Under the pieces are notes generated by a model. The model was given only the letters and a program-made list of their open reading frames with translations, searched no databases and had not been told where the DNA came from. Below, piece after piece: positions 9,578-17,857 of a DNA stretch of 27,620 bases. Each line of letters opens with the position of its first letter. The first letter of the stretch is position 1. The position numbers and the translations under genes were made by a program. Source of the stretch: a virus; the IMG/VR virus record IMGVR_UViG_3300021963_000531, positions 1-27,620 of that record. One strand, 5' to 3'.

Positions 9578-10081
9578 TTACTGCGCTCTAAAGATAAACA
9601 ATGTAGTCGAAGAACCAACTGCTGTAAACGAAGATGCTGAACCAGTTAGGTTGAGTAGTCTTACAGTTACAAATCCTGCTGTAGAAGAAGCTCTCGCTCC
9701 TGTAGCTACAACATTAGCTGTTGATGTCGCAAGAGTTGGTATAACCAAATCTCCGGCAACTACTCCTGTTACTGCACAGTCGCCTACCGCTGATGATGTA
9801 GCCGCTATTGTTCCTCCGACGAGGTTACATGTAGTTGCTTTTACAAAAGAGATAGTTGAACCGTTAGTTCCAGTAGTAACCGAAGCTGTGTTTGTCACAG
9901 CACCAGTGCTACTAATTGTGTATTGTCCACTTGTACCTACGTTGATTCCGTCATAAAAGTATTTTGTCACTTGGTTATAAACACCGCCGACTGGATTACT
10001 TTTAACTGAAATCGCAGAGAATAATAGACCAACTATAACTCCTGCGATGACAAGTCCTATATTTTTGAGGATATTAGTCAT
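9578..10081 (-). CDS. N-terminally anchored Ser/Thr/Val-rich small protein next to capsid gene
   Basis: 167 residues. Residues 7-25 form one hydrophobic segment (IGLVIAGVIVGLLFSAIS) after a Lys, so the protein is anchored or exported. The rest is beta-type, rich in Thr, Ser, Ala and Val, with two Cys (in ATTCNLV and GDCAVTG) that could form a disulfide outside the cell. The gene lies 22 bp downstream of the major capsid gene, an unusual position for an exported protein. It may be a surface-displayed protein, such as a superinfection-exclusion factor, or a virion protein with a transmembrane anchor. No family is recognised. Confidence 0.6.
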   Translation of the reverse strand: MTNILKNIGLVIAGVIVGLLFSAISVKSNPVGGVYNQVTKYFYDGINVGTSGQYTISSTGAVTNTASVTTGTNGSTISFVKATTCNLVGGTIAATSSAVGDCAVTGVVAGDLVIPTLATSTANVVATGARASSTAGFVTVRLLNLTGSASSFTAVGSSTTLFIFRAQ

Positions 10082-10103
10082 AGTTGTAATTAGTTAGTTA
10101 TTA

Positions 10104-11402
10104 TTACTTAGGTAGATTCGCCGCTGCTGTGAACGCTGATGAAGCTACTGAAAGCTGTACGATCTGTGGAGCTTGGTCAACGAACACTTTGATACCATAA
10201 ACTGTCCAAGCAATATAATCACGACCAATCTTTCCGCTAACAAAGTTTTCTTCCATTGATGGGTCTTTCTGAACCACGAGAGAGACTGACTTTGAAAGTG
10301 TAAAGAGGACATGCAATTGCTGTTTAGCTACAGTCCAGATATCGGCTGCCGCTGTCAAAGTTTCTGACACTACTACCGTTCCCCAACCTGAGGAGACAAC
10401 TGTTGCTGTATCAGCAGAGTTATCGTTAGTCCATGTCATATTCTTAAGAAGGCGCTGATTAGCTGTTGAAACAGCATTGTATCCAGCGTTTGTAGCATCT
10501 GCGAGTGTTGAACCACCAGCTAGGTTTAGGAAAGCAACAAGGTTAGCTCGTGTGAGGTCTACCGTTGAAGCAATCTTAAACTGACCAGCTGTAACACCTG
10601 CATCAACAGTTGTCTTTGCAGTAAGTGTTACTCCATTGATAACGATAGTATCGCCATCAGTAGGATTAGTAGCCATTACAAGAGTCGCTGTCCATGGGAG
10701 TGCATTTGAGTTGAAAAGCTCAAAGCCCATGAAGTAACCAGCGTATCCGTTTCTTGAAACCTGATCACCTAGAAGTGTGTCCTTACCACCGAGGAATAGC
10801 TCGATGTAAGAAAGGATTTCTGGAGAGATGACTGCAATTGGCATACCCTCTGGTACTTCCAATTTAGAACCTCCCTGAAATCGCTTGTTGTACACCACGT
10901 TCTTCAAGCGGAGCTTCTGCATAGCTGTAGTGAATACTGTAGCTACGTTTGAAGCTGTTACTGTGAAACCATTACCTGATGTACCTGCGAATGAACCGTC
11001 ATCAAGAGTCGTACCTGCACCCTGATAAGCAGCAAGGAGAACATCACCATCAATTTGATTGATGAGTGCGTTCGCAAGCTTGCGACCATACTTCTGCTTA
11101 AGAGGAAGGTGTGCCTGAAGCTCATCAAGTTTCTTGATGTAGATTGAAGCTTCCTTCTCCTTGTTGATAACAAGAGTTTCTTGTGTATCTGTAATTGCCT
11201 GTGTTGAATAAGAACCATCGCCACCCATGTCGTTCACCTGAACGTCGGAAGCGTATGATCGTGCCACTGTCTGACCCTTTGTGAGGTCTGACTCAAGACG
11301 TGTGTCCGCAAGGATCTGGTATACAGGCTCCTTGAAGTGTGACATCTGGTATTCAGCTGAGAATACGGTTCGAAACGTCATTGTGTTTGGATTTGCTGCC
11401 AT
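10104..11402 (-). CDS. Major capsid protein (HK97-fold, inserted beta domain)
   Basis: 432 residues. It follows the scaffold-like gene by 13 bp, as expected. The N-terminal part (1-235) has the long helix and P-domain-like features of phage coat proteins (VFTTAMQKLRLKNV, PIAVISPEILSYIELF). The C-terminal part (355-415, with FTLSKSVSLVVQKDPSMEE and VYGIKVFVDQ) completes the fold. Residues about 239-355 look like an inserted beta module (NPTDGDTIVINGVTLTAK..., ANLVAFLN), a sequence pattern seen in many phage structural proteins. There is no cleavable prohead protease domain nearby. Confidence comes from gene order and size rather than from a single motif. Confidence 0.75.
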   Translation of the reverse strand: MAANPNTMTFRTVFSAEYQMSHFKEPVYQILADTRLESDLTKGQTVARSYASDVQVNDMGGDGSYSTQAITDTQETLVINKEKEASIYIKKLDELQAHLPLKQKYGRKLANALINQIDGDVLLAAYQGAGTTLDDGSFAGTSGNGFTVTASNVATVFTTAMQKLRLKNVVYNKRFQGGSKLEVPEGMPIAVISPEILSYIELFLGGKDTLLGDQVSRNGYAGYFMGFELFNSNALPWTATLVMATNPTDGDTIVINGVTLTAKTTVDAGVTAGQFKIASTVDLTRANLVAFLNLAGGSTLADATNAGYNAVSTANQRLLKNMTWTNDNSADTATVVSSGWGTVVVSETLTAAADIWTVAKQQLHVLFTLSKSVSLVVQKDPSMEENFVSGKIGRDYIAWTVYGIKVFVDQAPQIVQLSVASSAFTAAANLPK

Positions 11403-11415
11403 AACTTTTTAAATA

Positions 11416-12276
11416 TTAAATTAGTAATCTCCTACCCTGACCATCTTTTATAAGTCCATCTGATTTGGTGAGATTCTTGTAGGTTTCCTCCCATACCTCT
11501 CTCTCCTTGAAAGTCATCTTGGAATAATCAGCATTAGGATTAAATTCAGCCGTAACTTCATTTACATCCTGTCTACCTTTTCCTTCCATTCCTCTTTTCT
11601 TTGGAGACACGAGAGCAGATATAACTTCCTTATTTTTGAAAACTATGTAGTCGAGGTCTTTTGTATTCCAATCCTTTGAATGAGCAAGATTGTCAACCTC
11701 TTTCTTTATAGCTTTCAATTCATCGACTGAAGCAGTAGGGAACAATTCCTTGATAGTCGGAGTAACCTTTTGGAATTCATCTTCAAATTGCTGTTTTTCA
11801 ATAGCACCCTGATTTTTTGTCTTCCATTCCTGAAATTCACTCAATCCCTTTTTAAGAGATTCATCAATCTCGGGTAGTTTCACATCCTTTAGAAATAAGT
11901 CTCGCATTTGCTTGATAGCAATCGGATCTAGTTTGTTTGTTTCTGCAAACTGTTCTAGCTCATCCTTGGCTTCTTTTTTTTCTTCCGGAGTACTTGCGTT
12001 ACCGAGAGTTTTTAGCTTTTCAGCGTATTCGTCTCGTTCACGCTCCGCCTTCTCTCGAAGTTCTCTCTCTGATTTCAATTCGGATTTCTTCTCCTTGTAT
12101 TCATCATAGATAGAACGCTTTTTATGTTCCTCAACTTTGACCTCCTCATCAGCTTCCTCGACTTTCGTCTCTGGTTCTACTTTTGATTCAGTCTCTACGG
12201 TCTTTGATTCAGTCTCAACAGGAATATCAACTCCATGAGCCTCTAATTCCTTTTTGTACTGTTCTTCTTCATTCAT
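11416..12276 (-). CDS. Capsid scaffolding protein
   Basis: 286 residues. The first 60 are very acidic with repeated VETESK units. A charged coiled coil (about 50-115, KKSELKSERELREKAERERDEY) follows, then helices, and the C-terminus is more basic (KKRGMEGKGRQD, GQGRRLLI). This charge layout and a position directly upstream of the major capsid gene are the classical signs of an internal scaffold. No protease residues are visible, so maturation may not need cleavage. Its leader is the structured intergenic element at 12277-12410. A GAGG sequence lies about 15 bases before the ATG, further than normal for an SD. Confidence 0.7.
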   Translation of the reverse strand: MNEEEQYKKELEAHGVDIPVETESKTVETESKVEPETKVEEADEEVKVEEHKKRSIYDEYKEKKSELKSERELREKAERERDEYAEKLKTLGNASTPEEKKEAKDELEQFAETNKLDPIAIKQMRDLFLKDVKLPEIDESLKKGLSEFQEWKTKNQGAIEKQQFEDEFQKVTPTIKELFPTASVDELKAIKKEVDNLAHSKDWNTKDLDYIVFKNKEVISALVSPKKRGMEGKGRQDVNEVTAEFNPNADYSKMTFKEREVWEETYKNLTKSDGLIKDGQGRRLLI

Positions 12277-12291
12277 ATGGTTTATTTACAG

Positions 12292-12405
12292 CCTCGTACC
12301 ACGAGGGATAGGTTTTAACGTCCTATAACGATACTACAGTAATGCCTCGTAGTTCAGGGAAATCACGTGGTGTGATTTATGTGATACTCGACTATTCGAG
12401 TATCA
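12292..12405 (-). other. Structured intergenic RNA element before the scaffold gene
   Basis: Four hairpins lie in the 134-base gap, in transcript order: a 10-bp perfect stem (12405-12382, loop of 4), a 6-bp stem (12377-12361), a 5-bp stem (12326-12308) and a 6-bp stem (12306-12292, CCTCGT/ACGAGG). An additional ACGAGG at 12350-12345 can pair with the same CCTCGT through an 8-bp helix (one G-U). Two mutually exclusive folds are therefore possible just before the scaffold start codon. No U-tract follows any stem, so these are not simple terminators. Confidence 0.5.
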
Positions 12406-12410
12406 TAAAA

Positions 12411-12635
12411 TTACGCCAACTTACCACCTGTTTTTTCAGCGAACACTATGGCCATCTCCTTTGATTCACACAGACGTGACGAAATAGAACCTGTGCGAGT
12501 GCCATCACTGGCAAGTTCTCGGTAATAAACAAGAGTAGGTTTAGCAATCACTGGTGACGGAGTAACTACATTTTTTATTGCTGGCACAACAACAGTTTCG
12601 GTAATCGATTCAATTATTTTCTTTGGTCGTGGCAT
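12411..12635 (-). CDS. Small basic protein, unknown
   Basis: 74 residues. The N-terminus is basic (PRPKKIIES), followed by a Val/Pro-rich linker and a compact C-terminal half (YYRELASDGTRTG...SRLCESKEMAIVFAEKTGGKLA) that looks like a small beta-alpha unit. It lies between the portal-side 120-residue protein and the scaffold. Its stop codon is followed at once by the 10-bp hairpin at 12382-12405. The leader is A/T-rich without an SD. Function unknown; a head-assembly accessory is possible from its position. Confidence 0.55.
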   Translation of the reverse strand: MPRPKKIIESITETVVVPAIKNVVTPSPVIAKPTLVYYRELASDGTRTGSISSRLCESKEMAIVFAEKTGGKLA

Positions 12636-12682
12636 ATATATTTTTTTATAAATCTAACAATTTAACACTTATATGTGGCGTA

Positions 12683-13045
12683 CTAGGACATGTCAATCGC
12701 CAATTTTATCTCTTTATTTATTTGTTCAATAGCTCCTTTTGCATCTTTTTCCGTTAGAGATAATATCCATTGGATAGCATCTTGCTTGGCCCACAATGAT
12801 ACTCTCTGTGTGTCAGTCAGCGTTCTGTCTCGATACAATCTCATGGCAATATCTTTATAGCTATCTTTAGCTTGTTTCTCTATCTGTCGGGTAACGTCAT
12901 GGTCTTTCCAACCGGCAAAGGCTTCGTTTGCAATAAGTCCTTGCTCCCACTCCAATATCTTTTTGGCATTATCTTCTTTTGTCTCCTCATCGAGGCCATC
13001 ATCATTTAGAAATATCTGTCTTACTTTTTCTAATTCTTTATTCAT
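12683..13045 (-). CDS. Small helical protein downstream of portal
   Basis: 120 residues, mostly helical and rich in Lys, Glu and Asp, with aromatic residues in the middle (WEQGLIANEAFAGWKDHD). It begins 6 bp after the portal stop. Proteins of this size between portal and scaffold genes are common in podovirus-like phages, but the family is not recognised and no function is assigned. The stop codon is followed by a copy of the TGTGGCGT junction motif (12674-12681). Confidence 0.55.
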   Translation of the reverse strand: MNKELEKVRQIFLNDDGLDEETKEDNAKKILEWEQGLIANEAFAGWKDHDVTRQIEKQAKDSYKDIAMRLYRDRTLTDTQRVSLWAKQDAIQWILSLTEKDAKGAIEQINKEIKLAIDMS

Positions 13046-13051
13046 AATGTT

Positions 13052-15064
13052 TTATGCCATCGCTGCACCCATAGAGAGAGCACGAGACATCCCACCCGAC
13101 ATCCCAGGATTAACCGCAGTACTCTGTTTCTCCTGTGGTAGTTGACCAACCTGCTGTTGAGCTACAGTAGTATCTTCTACCACCTTTCTCTCTATATTTT
13201 GTCTTACTATTTCTGAGTGATCCATTGCATATTGAATAAGCTTCTCAAATTTATCCCCAAGTGTACTGCGTTTATCCCCAGCGTAGTCCACAATCTTTTG
13301 AACGAAAGCTTTGTTGGCTCCATACCACAACAATGGCTGTTTACCTCGTAGGATTTCCTGTATTGACTCCGATGCCTTGGCGATTGCCTTTCTGTCTGAA
13401 TAAGTTTTGACATCAAGAAATTCTGCAACCTCCGCTTGTTCATAACCACCCACAGAAATCAATATCTCCTCATTTCTCTTTTGTGGATTAACAAAGTTTG
13501 GATCAACAAGAGATAGTGCTTCCGCTCGCTTTTTTGACTTTAGTTCGCTATCCATAATCTGCTGATCAGATGACTGGATTAACACATCGATGTCTTTCTT
13601 AGTACTCAAATCAAGACGTGTAATCTCATCCCAGTCCCAACCACCCTCACCCATAATGCGAATAGCCATCTTTGCTGGCATATGGTCTTTCAACCCATAG
13701 ATATAAGACTTACCTAGGTCTGCCATCATATCTTGAAATGGCTGTGATCCCCAACCAATGCGCTTAGACACCGACTTCTGCTCTGCAAAGGTAACCGAAG
13801 CCTTCTTTGATACAGATTGTACTGCGCCCATTGAAAGGTCTGTAGCCCCAGTATTACGCCCGAGAGAGCCTGTTATCCAATCAATAAGATTAACCGTACC
13901 ACCAAGCTCACCTACCTTAAACTCATACACTCCTTCTGAAATTCGACGTGTACCACCCTTTGTGTCCGCTGGTACAAGGGCATCTGGTCTGTGCATTGCT
14001 TCATCTAGCTTACGAACATCAGGGAACATGTCCTTGTCGTATGCACGTGCGCCGAAATTTCTTTTTTCTCGATTGGTTAATTCTTGATTAAACATCGCTA
14101 CAATAGCATCAGAGGCTGAATACAAATCGTCACCATAACTCTTTGACAAGAAGTTCTCGTCGTCCTCGTGAGTAGCAAAAGTCTTCCATGGATATAAATC
14201 AGATGAGTCAATAGTTGACCACTTTTCAAATCTCAACCACGTTTTTGACCACGGATGAAACAGGAGATAGTATCTAACACCATCGATACGCAAAATGTGT
14301 GCCGCTAGTTTGTAAACCGATTCGCCTACATATGAATTGTTGTCTGGATCAAGACCAAGAGGCTTGAAACGAGATAGTCTCGTACCCATATCTTGACTAC
14401 CATTTGGAAGATACTGCCTATCGTTACATACGCTTATGAGTTGTCTCACCTGTTCTTTGTCATAAATACCAGAGGCCACACCTTCAAGTAAATCAGATTG
14501 AGTTTTCTCGATATTCTCGACACCTGCAAACAAATGATTCTCTAAATAAAGTCCTCCTCTTGGCTGGAAATTAAAATCTTTTAAATTAACATTGGTTAGT
14601 TCCGAAACGTATTCGGGATCACTTGTAGCTCGATATTCTACAATAGCCCTGCCGTTTATAATTGCATGCTTGCGTGCCATACGAAGCTTTGAATCCCACT
14701 TACTATTCTGCGCTGTATTCATTATCTCCATTCGGAACGCTCCATTGATTTTCTGAACTTTGAAATAATCAGAAGCGTCACCTTCCTTGAAATTCAATTG
14801 TATTGGAGTATCGTATTGAGCGTTTAGCGTGTCAATCATTCCGGGGAATACTGGAATCGGTACATTAAACAGCTGTCTCAATTTCTTTGGAGTCTTGCCA
14901 TCGTAAAGCTCCCAATATCTAGCAAGCTTTGCTAGTCTAGGCTTTTTAAATTCATAACATGCCGTGATTTGCTGGGTAGCAATAGTCACAGCTTCTTTTG
15001 CCAACTGATCCTTATCCATATTTTTATAACGACTTTGCAAAACAATATCAGAGGTATATTCCAT
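13052..15064 (-). CDS. Portal protein
   Basis: 670 residues, the length range of P22/podovirus portals. The N-terminal third has the wing-type helices and a short beta region (RYWELYDGKTPKKLRQLFNVPIPVFPGMIDTLNAQY). The middle (about 150-430) contains mixed stem and clip regions (INGRAIVEYRATSDPEYVSEL, FHPWSKTWLRFEKW). Residues about 410-480 (TGATDLSMGAVQSVSKKASVTFAEQKSVSKRIGWGSQPF) match the long channel-lining helix region. The C-terminus is Met/Gly/Ala-rich and may be a short crown or barrel. It forms the dodecameric DNA channel at one capsid vertex. Position after the terminase genes and before the scaffold and capsid genes supports the call. Confidence 0.8.
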   Translation of the reverse strand: MEYTSDIVLQSRYKNMDKDQLAKEAVTIATQQITACYEFKKPRLAKLARYWELYDGKTPKKLRQLFNVPIPVFPGMIDTLNAQYDTPIQLNFKEGDASDYFKVQKINGAFRMEIMNTAQNSKWDSKLRMARKHAIINGRAIVEYRATSDPEYVSELTNVNLKDFNFQPRGGLYLENHLFAGVENIEKTQSDLLEGVASGIYDKEQVRQLISVCNDRQYLPNGSQDMGTRLSRFKPLGLDPDNNSYVGESVYKLAAHILRIDGVRYYLLFHPWSKTWLRFEKWSTIDSSDLYPWKTFATHEDDENFLSKSYGDDLYSASDAIVAMFNQELTNREKRNFGARAYDKDMFPDVRKLDEAMHRPDALVPADTKGGTRRISEGVYEFKVGELGGTVNLIDWITGSLGRNTGATDLSMGAVQSVSKKASVTFAEQKSVSKRIGWGSQPFQDMMADLGKSYIYGLKDHMPAKMAIRIMGEGGWDWDEITRLDLSTKKDIDVLIQSSDQQIMDSELKSKKRAEALSLVDPNFVNPQKRNEEILISVGGYEQAEVAEFLDVKTYSDRKAIAKASESIQEILRGKQPLLWYGANKAFVQKIVDYAGDKRSTLGDKFEKLIQYAMDHSEIVRQNIERKVVEDTTVAQQQVGQLPQEKQSTAVNPGMSGGMSRALSMGAAMA

Positions 15065-15080
15065 GATGATAAAAATAACA

Positions 15081-15338
15081 CTAATGCTTATTCTTGTGGC
15101 GTAGTTGCCTCATGTCACAACGTTTGCACCTACCATGTGCGTGATGGTCTATGAAAACAAAGGGAATTGAACAATCTCTACATCTACCAGCTTTGTTTGA
15201 TGAGTCTTTTGAAAAACCACAATGTTCACATGGGAAATACTCTATAATTAGCCGACGAGCATAAGACTCCTTGATGTTTGGTAACAAATATAATTGCTCA
15301 CATCTTTCACACCTTTTAGTTAGATTCTGTATCTTCAT
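15081..15338 (-). CDS. Double zinc-ribbon microprotein
   Basis: 85 residues with four CxxC knuckles (Cys10/13, 37/40, 53/56 and 71/74), enough for two zinc ribbons. Basic residues surround them, and HHAHGR lies between the last two. A nucleic-acid-binding or protein-binding role is likely but unproven. It sits between portal and terminase, overlapping the 57-residue zinc protein at its start by 23 bp. Transcription regulators of late genes and DNA-packaging accessories are both possible. Confidence 0.7.
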   Translation of the reverse strand: MKIQNLTKRCERCEQLYLLPNIKESYARRLIIEYFPCEHCGFSKDSSNKAGRCRDCSIPFVFIDHHAHGRCKRCDMRQLRHKNKH

Positions 15339-15489
15339 AGTTTAAAGGACTTTCATACCTCGGCTGTTCATACGGCTCGACACAACCGTTTGGACACTGA
15401 TACCCTTTTACCTCATCGAGAACACAATCATCATCTGCGAATAGTTTACGGCACACACGACATCGGAAATAATTATCTCTTGTTGACAT
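15316..15489 (-). CDS. 57-residue zinc-ribbon microprotein
   Basis: A short open frame from the ATG at 15489 to the TAA at 15316, 57 residues. Cys10 and Cys13 (CRVC) and Cys32 and Cys36 (CPNGC) form a plausible zinc-binding set, followed by an acidic Tyr/Pro-rich tail. It starts 8 bp after the stop of the large terminase and ends inside the next zinc-ribbon gene, a tight operon arrangement that supports real coding. The function is unknown. Confidence 0.65.
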   Translation of the reverse strand: MSTRDNYFRCRVCRKLFADDDCVLDEVKGYQCPNGCVEPYEQPRYESPLNYEDTESN

Positions 15490-15496
15490 ATATTTT

Positions 15497-17095
15497 TTAT
15501 TCTAAGCCACTGCGCTGATATTCAGGCTGGACATAATTAGCTGTTGTATCTTTTTTATATTCCGCAAAATTACGCATCATATAAGCTATCGAACATGCGA
15601 TAAGTAAATCAAAGTGTCTTGTCGTAAGTCTTACATCCTCATCTTTGTCCATCAAATCATCTCGGGTATAAGAACGTAATTCCGCAATCAAATTCTCATC
15701 AGACAATTCAAGATGTCCATCCTCTACGGCTCGTTTCAAAAATGAAAGCATTTTGTTTTTAGAGTCAAAATTTGTATTCCATCCATATGTCCTAGTCTTC
15801 GGCGGTAACCCCACTCTTGTCTCTTTTACCTCTGTAAAATATAAGTTGTCGTATATTTGTTTCAATCGACCGATACACATGTCAAACTTATTATTTTCTA
15901 CAGCAACTATGGGAGCGCCAAATCTGTCTGCCTGATTCTTTATCTCATCACCGAATGTGTCGGGCTTTATTAAATTATTAGCAAAGGTCGCTACCACCCT
16001 TGATGGCATTGTGGAGAAGTCTATAATTACTGTAGTAGAGCTATCAAGACCGACACCACCAGCAACATCAGCACCGAGACCGTACCTATGATCATGAACA
16101 TATGGATGAAATATTTTAAAGTCTGCTATTGTTCTCACCGGGGTTTTCTTCATCTGTTTATCAATCGACGACCTGTCAAAAAATACATCTGCACCTGCCG
16201 ATGGCTCACACATGTATTCCCCCGAAAAGTCCTCTGCATTTTCTTCTATCTTGTTTATTTCTTCAATGGTATAGGCATCTGGCCATGTCGGTTTTCCATC
16301 TTTTTTTATTGGTACGATAATTGTATTCTTAGAATATTTAGTAATAAGTTTGTGAATATTCCCTCGTTCAGAAATATAGTTACAAGTACAAATAGTCCCC
16401 CCTCCTTTTGAAAGACCAGTAATAGCTTCTTGCATATTATTCCAGATGGTTTCTGTCACAGCAGCTGACCGTAAAGTATTTCGTGTTTCAACATCTTCAA
16501 ACCAGACCTCATCAGGCCTTGATTCGTCTTGTAATTGACCTCGTTGATCCATACCAACAGTAACCGCAAGAACCTTTACACCAGAAGCTGTGTCAAATAC
16601 ACCCATAGTCTCCTGTCTTTTTTCTTCAGTCTTTCTAAAAATCTCTGGATAATAATAACGAACTCGCCCCGTGGCAAGCATATTATAAATATCGGTTACA
16701 ATTTGTTTTGCGTTACCCAAATCCTTAGCCGCTATTTTCAAATACTTTTTTATATGATCTCTGTCGTTGGCTATAACAAACGCTCTAAAAAGCTTCGTTC
16801 GACTAGTCTTGGCACACCCCCGGAAACCAACATTTACAAATATAGATTGCTGACCACGATATATGGCCAGATTGTAATTATCAATGTCCTTGTGAAAATT
16901 CGCACTAGGAAATTTAAAGAAGTTAGGAAAAAACCATCTTGACCAAAGACAGAATTTTACAATAACTTCTTCATTAGAATCACCTGAATCGAAACTAAAA
17001 AGTGCTCTGATTTCTTTACGGTCGCCTTTATTTAAGATCTCGTCCAATGAGTCCTCCGATAGCTTTTTTTGCTTTATTAATGGTTTCGTCATCAA
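15497..17095 (-). CDS. terL: Terminase large subunit (DNA-packaging motor)
   Basis: 532 residues. The N-terminal ATPase shows a Walker-A-like GFRGCAKTS (about 90-98) and a Walker B region EVWFEDVE (196-203). A coupling-type motif CTCNY lies at 236-240. The C-terminal RNase-H-like nuclease has acidic residues expected for two-metal cleavage: D343 (GADVAGG), E400 (VAVENNKFD) and D496 (RHFDLLIACSIAY). It packages and cuts concatemeric DNA at the portal. The ATG at 17095 gives a 68-bp overlap with the small terminase gene; a later non-ATG start near 17028 cannot be excluded. Confidence 0.9.
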   Translation of the reverse strand: MMTKPLIKQKKLSEDSLDEILNKGDRKEIRALFSFDSGDSNEEVIVKFCLWSRWFFPNFFKFPSANFHKDIDNYNLAIYRGQQSIFVNVGFRGCAKTSRTKLFRAFVIANDRDHIKKYLKIAAKDLGNAKQIVTDIYNMLATGRVRYYYPEIFRKTEEKRQETMGVFDTASGVKVLAVTVGMDQRGQLQDESRPDEVWFEDVETRNTLRSAAVTETIWNNMQEAITGLSKGGGTICTCNYISERGNIHKLITKYSKNTIIVPIKKDGKPTWPDAYTIEEINKIEENAEDFSGEYMCEPSAGADVFFDRSSIDKQMKKTPVRTIADFKIFHPYVHDHRYGLGADVAGGVGLDSSTTVIIDFSTMPSRVVATFANNLIKPDTFGDEIKNQADRFGAPIVAVENNKFDMCIGRLKQIYDNLYFTEVKETRVGLPPKTRTYGWNTNFDSKNKMLSFLKRAVEDGHLELSDENLIAELRSYTRDDLMDKDEDVRLTTRHFDLLIACSIAYMMRNFAEYKKDTTANYVQPEYQRSGLE

Positions 17096-17336
17096 AAATC
17101 ATCTTATTGTTTACATCAAGAGGTTGAACCGACTTGCCATAAGCACGATCTGTAAGCCACTCACGTGCTTCTTTATTTCCTTCTCTTGCCTGCTCAACAG
17201 CCTTCTCCACGATGGGTTCGAACTCTGTGGCCAACTTTTCTGCAATCATGAGTCGTGCTTTTTCCGCCTCTAAGGCCGGATAGCCTTTTTTTCTACCGCC
17301 TTTTTTGCCATTTTCTCTTGATATATCTCCAGCCAT
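17028..17336 (-). CDS. terS: Terminase small subunit-like DNA-binding protein
   Basis: 102 residues. It has a basic N-terminus (ENGKKGGRKKGYPALEAEKARLMIAEKLA), a helical middle and the segment EAREWLTDRAYGKSVQP, a pattern common in small phage proteins encoded beside the large terminase. It probably recognises packaging DNA and recruits the large subunit. A weak TATAAT (17375-17380) lies about 40 bp upstream. The gene overlaps the large subunit start by 68 bp. Confidence 0.65.
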   Translation of the reverse strand: MAGDISRENGKKGGRKKGYPALEAEKARLMIAEKLATEFEPIVEKAVEQAREGNKEAREWLTDRAYGKSVQPLDVNNKMIFDDETINKAKKAIGGLIGRDLK

Positions 17337-17374
17337 TTTGTTTTTAGGTAAGATCCTGAAACCTGTTTAATTAC

Positions 17375-17380
17375 ATTATA
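17375..17380 (-). promoter_or_regulatory. Weak -10-like element upstream of the small terminase
   Basis: A perfect TATAAT on the minus strand about 40 bp before the small terminase ATG. No good -35 or DnaA-like box lies at the usual distance. The packaging genes could instead be read through from the promoter near 18160. Confidence 0.3.
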
Positions 17381-17395
17381 CAACACAAACAGTCT

Positions 17396-17857
17396 TTAAA
17401 AAAGCTTTGCTATCGACTCCTCAAAAACAGCGATGTTCGTATTCAACCGAGTTACCTCAGATTGATTCATTACAATCTGATTTTCAGTTTGCGACAAAAC
17501 ATTCTGTAATCTCTTAACCTCGTCTTTCAAATTCTTTCCCTTATCGTATGATTCCTTACTATCTGGAGTCACGAGCTCTGCCTCACATCTTTCTATCTCT
17601 TTCCTGATTCCCTTAGCTTGTATATCCAAAACCAATTGAGAATGAATGAGCAAATCAAGCTGTGTCTGCGTGTTATTTCTCTGCTCAGCAAGACTGCAAA
17701 TCAATTGAGACTTATTTGGTTTTTCTCCATCCTCATATGGAATACAAAGTGAACCTTCACTCACCAAAATATGAGCACCGCTAGCCATACGGTAATTCGT
17801 TAACAGCTCGTTTATTCCTTTATCGTCTGATATTTTAAATGATTTTACTTTTAACAT
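17396..17857 (-). CDS. Coiled-coil early/middle phage protein
   Basis: 153 residues. The first 50 form a compact part (KSFKISDDKGINELLTNYRMASGAHILVSEG), and residues about 60-150 are a long heptad-rich coiled coil (IRKEIERCEAEL, VKRLQNVLSQTENQI, VTRLNTNIAVFEESIAKLF). Its ATG lies inside the stop region of the 44-residue gene (ATGTTAA), indicating translational coupling. The function is unknown; a regulator or protein-interaction role would fit. It is the last gene of a three-gene overlapping set. Confidence 0.65.
   Translation of the reverse strand: MLKVKSFKISDDKGINELLTNYRMASGAHILVSEGSLCIPYEDGEKPNKSQLICSLAEQRNNTQTQLDLLIHSQLVLDIQAKGIRKEIERCEAELVTPDSKESYDKGKNLKDEVKRLQNVLSQTENQIVMNQSEVTRLNTNIAVFEESIAKLF

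Noticed and set aside
12292-12405. tRNA gene
   Set aside because: The hairpins do not form a cloverleaf and there is no T-arm consensus or acceptor stem.
13249-13280. Two TTATCCCCA copies on the plus strand inside the portal gene
   Set aside because: They encode the Gly-Asp-Lys repeats of the portal protein on the minus strand, and no promoter follows; treated as coincidence.
16535-16942. 135-residue plus-strand frame inside the terminase gene
   Set aside because: It is a shadow of the large terminase, whose motifs are clear; the frame has no recognisable features.
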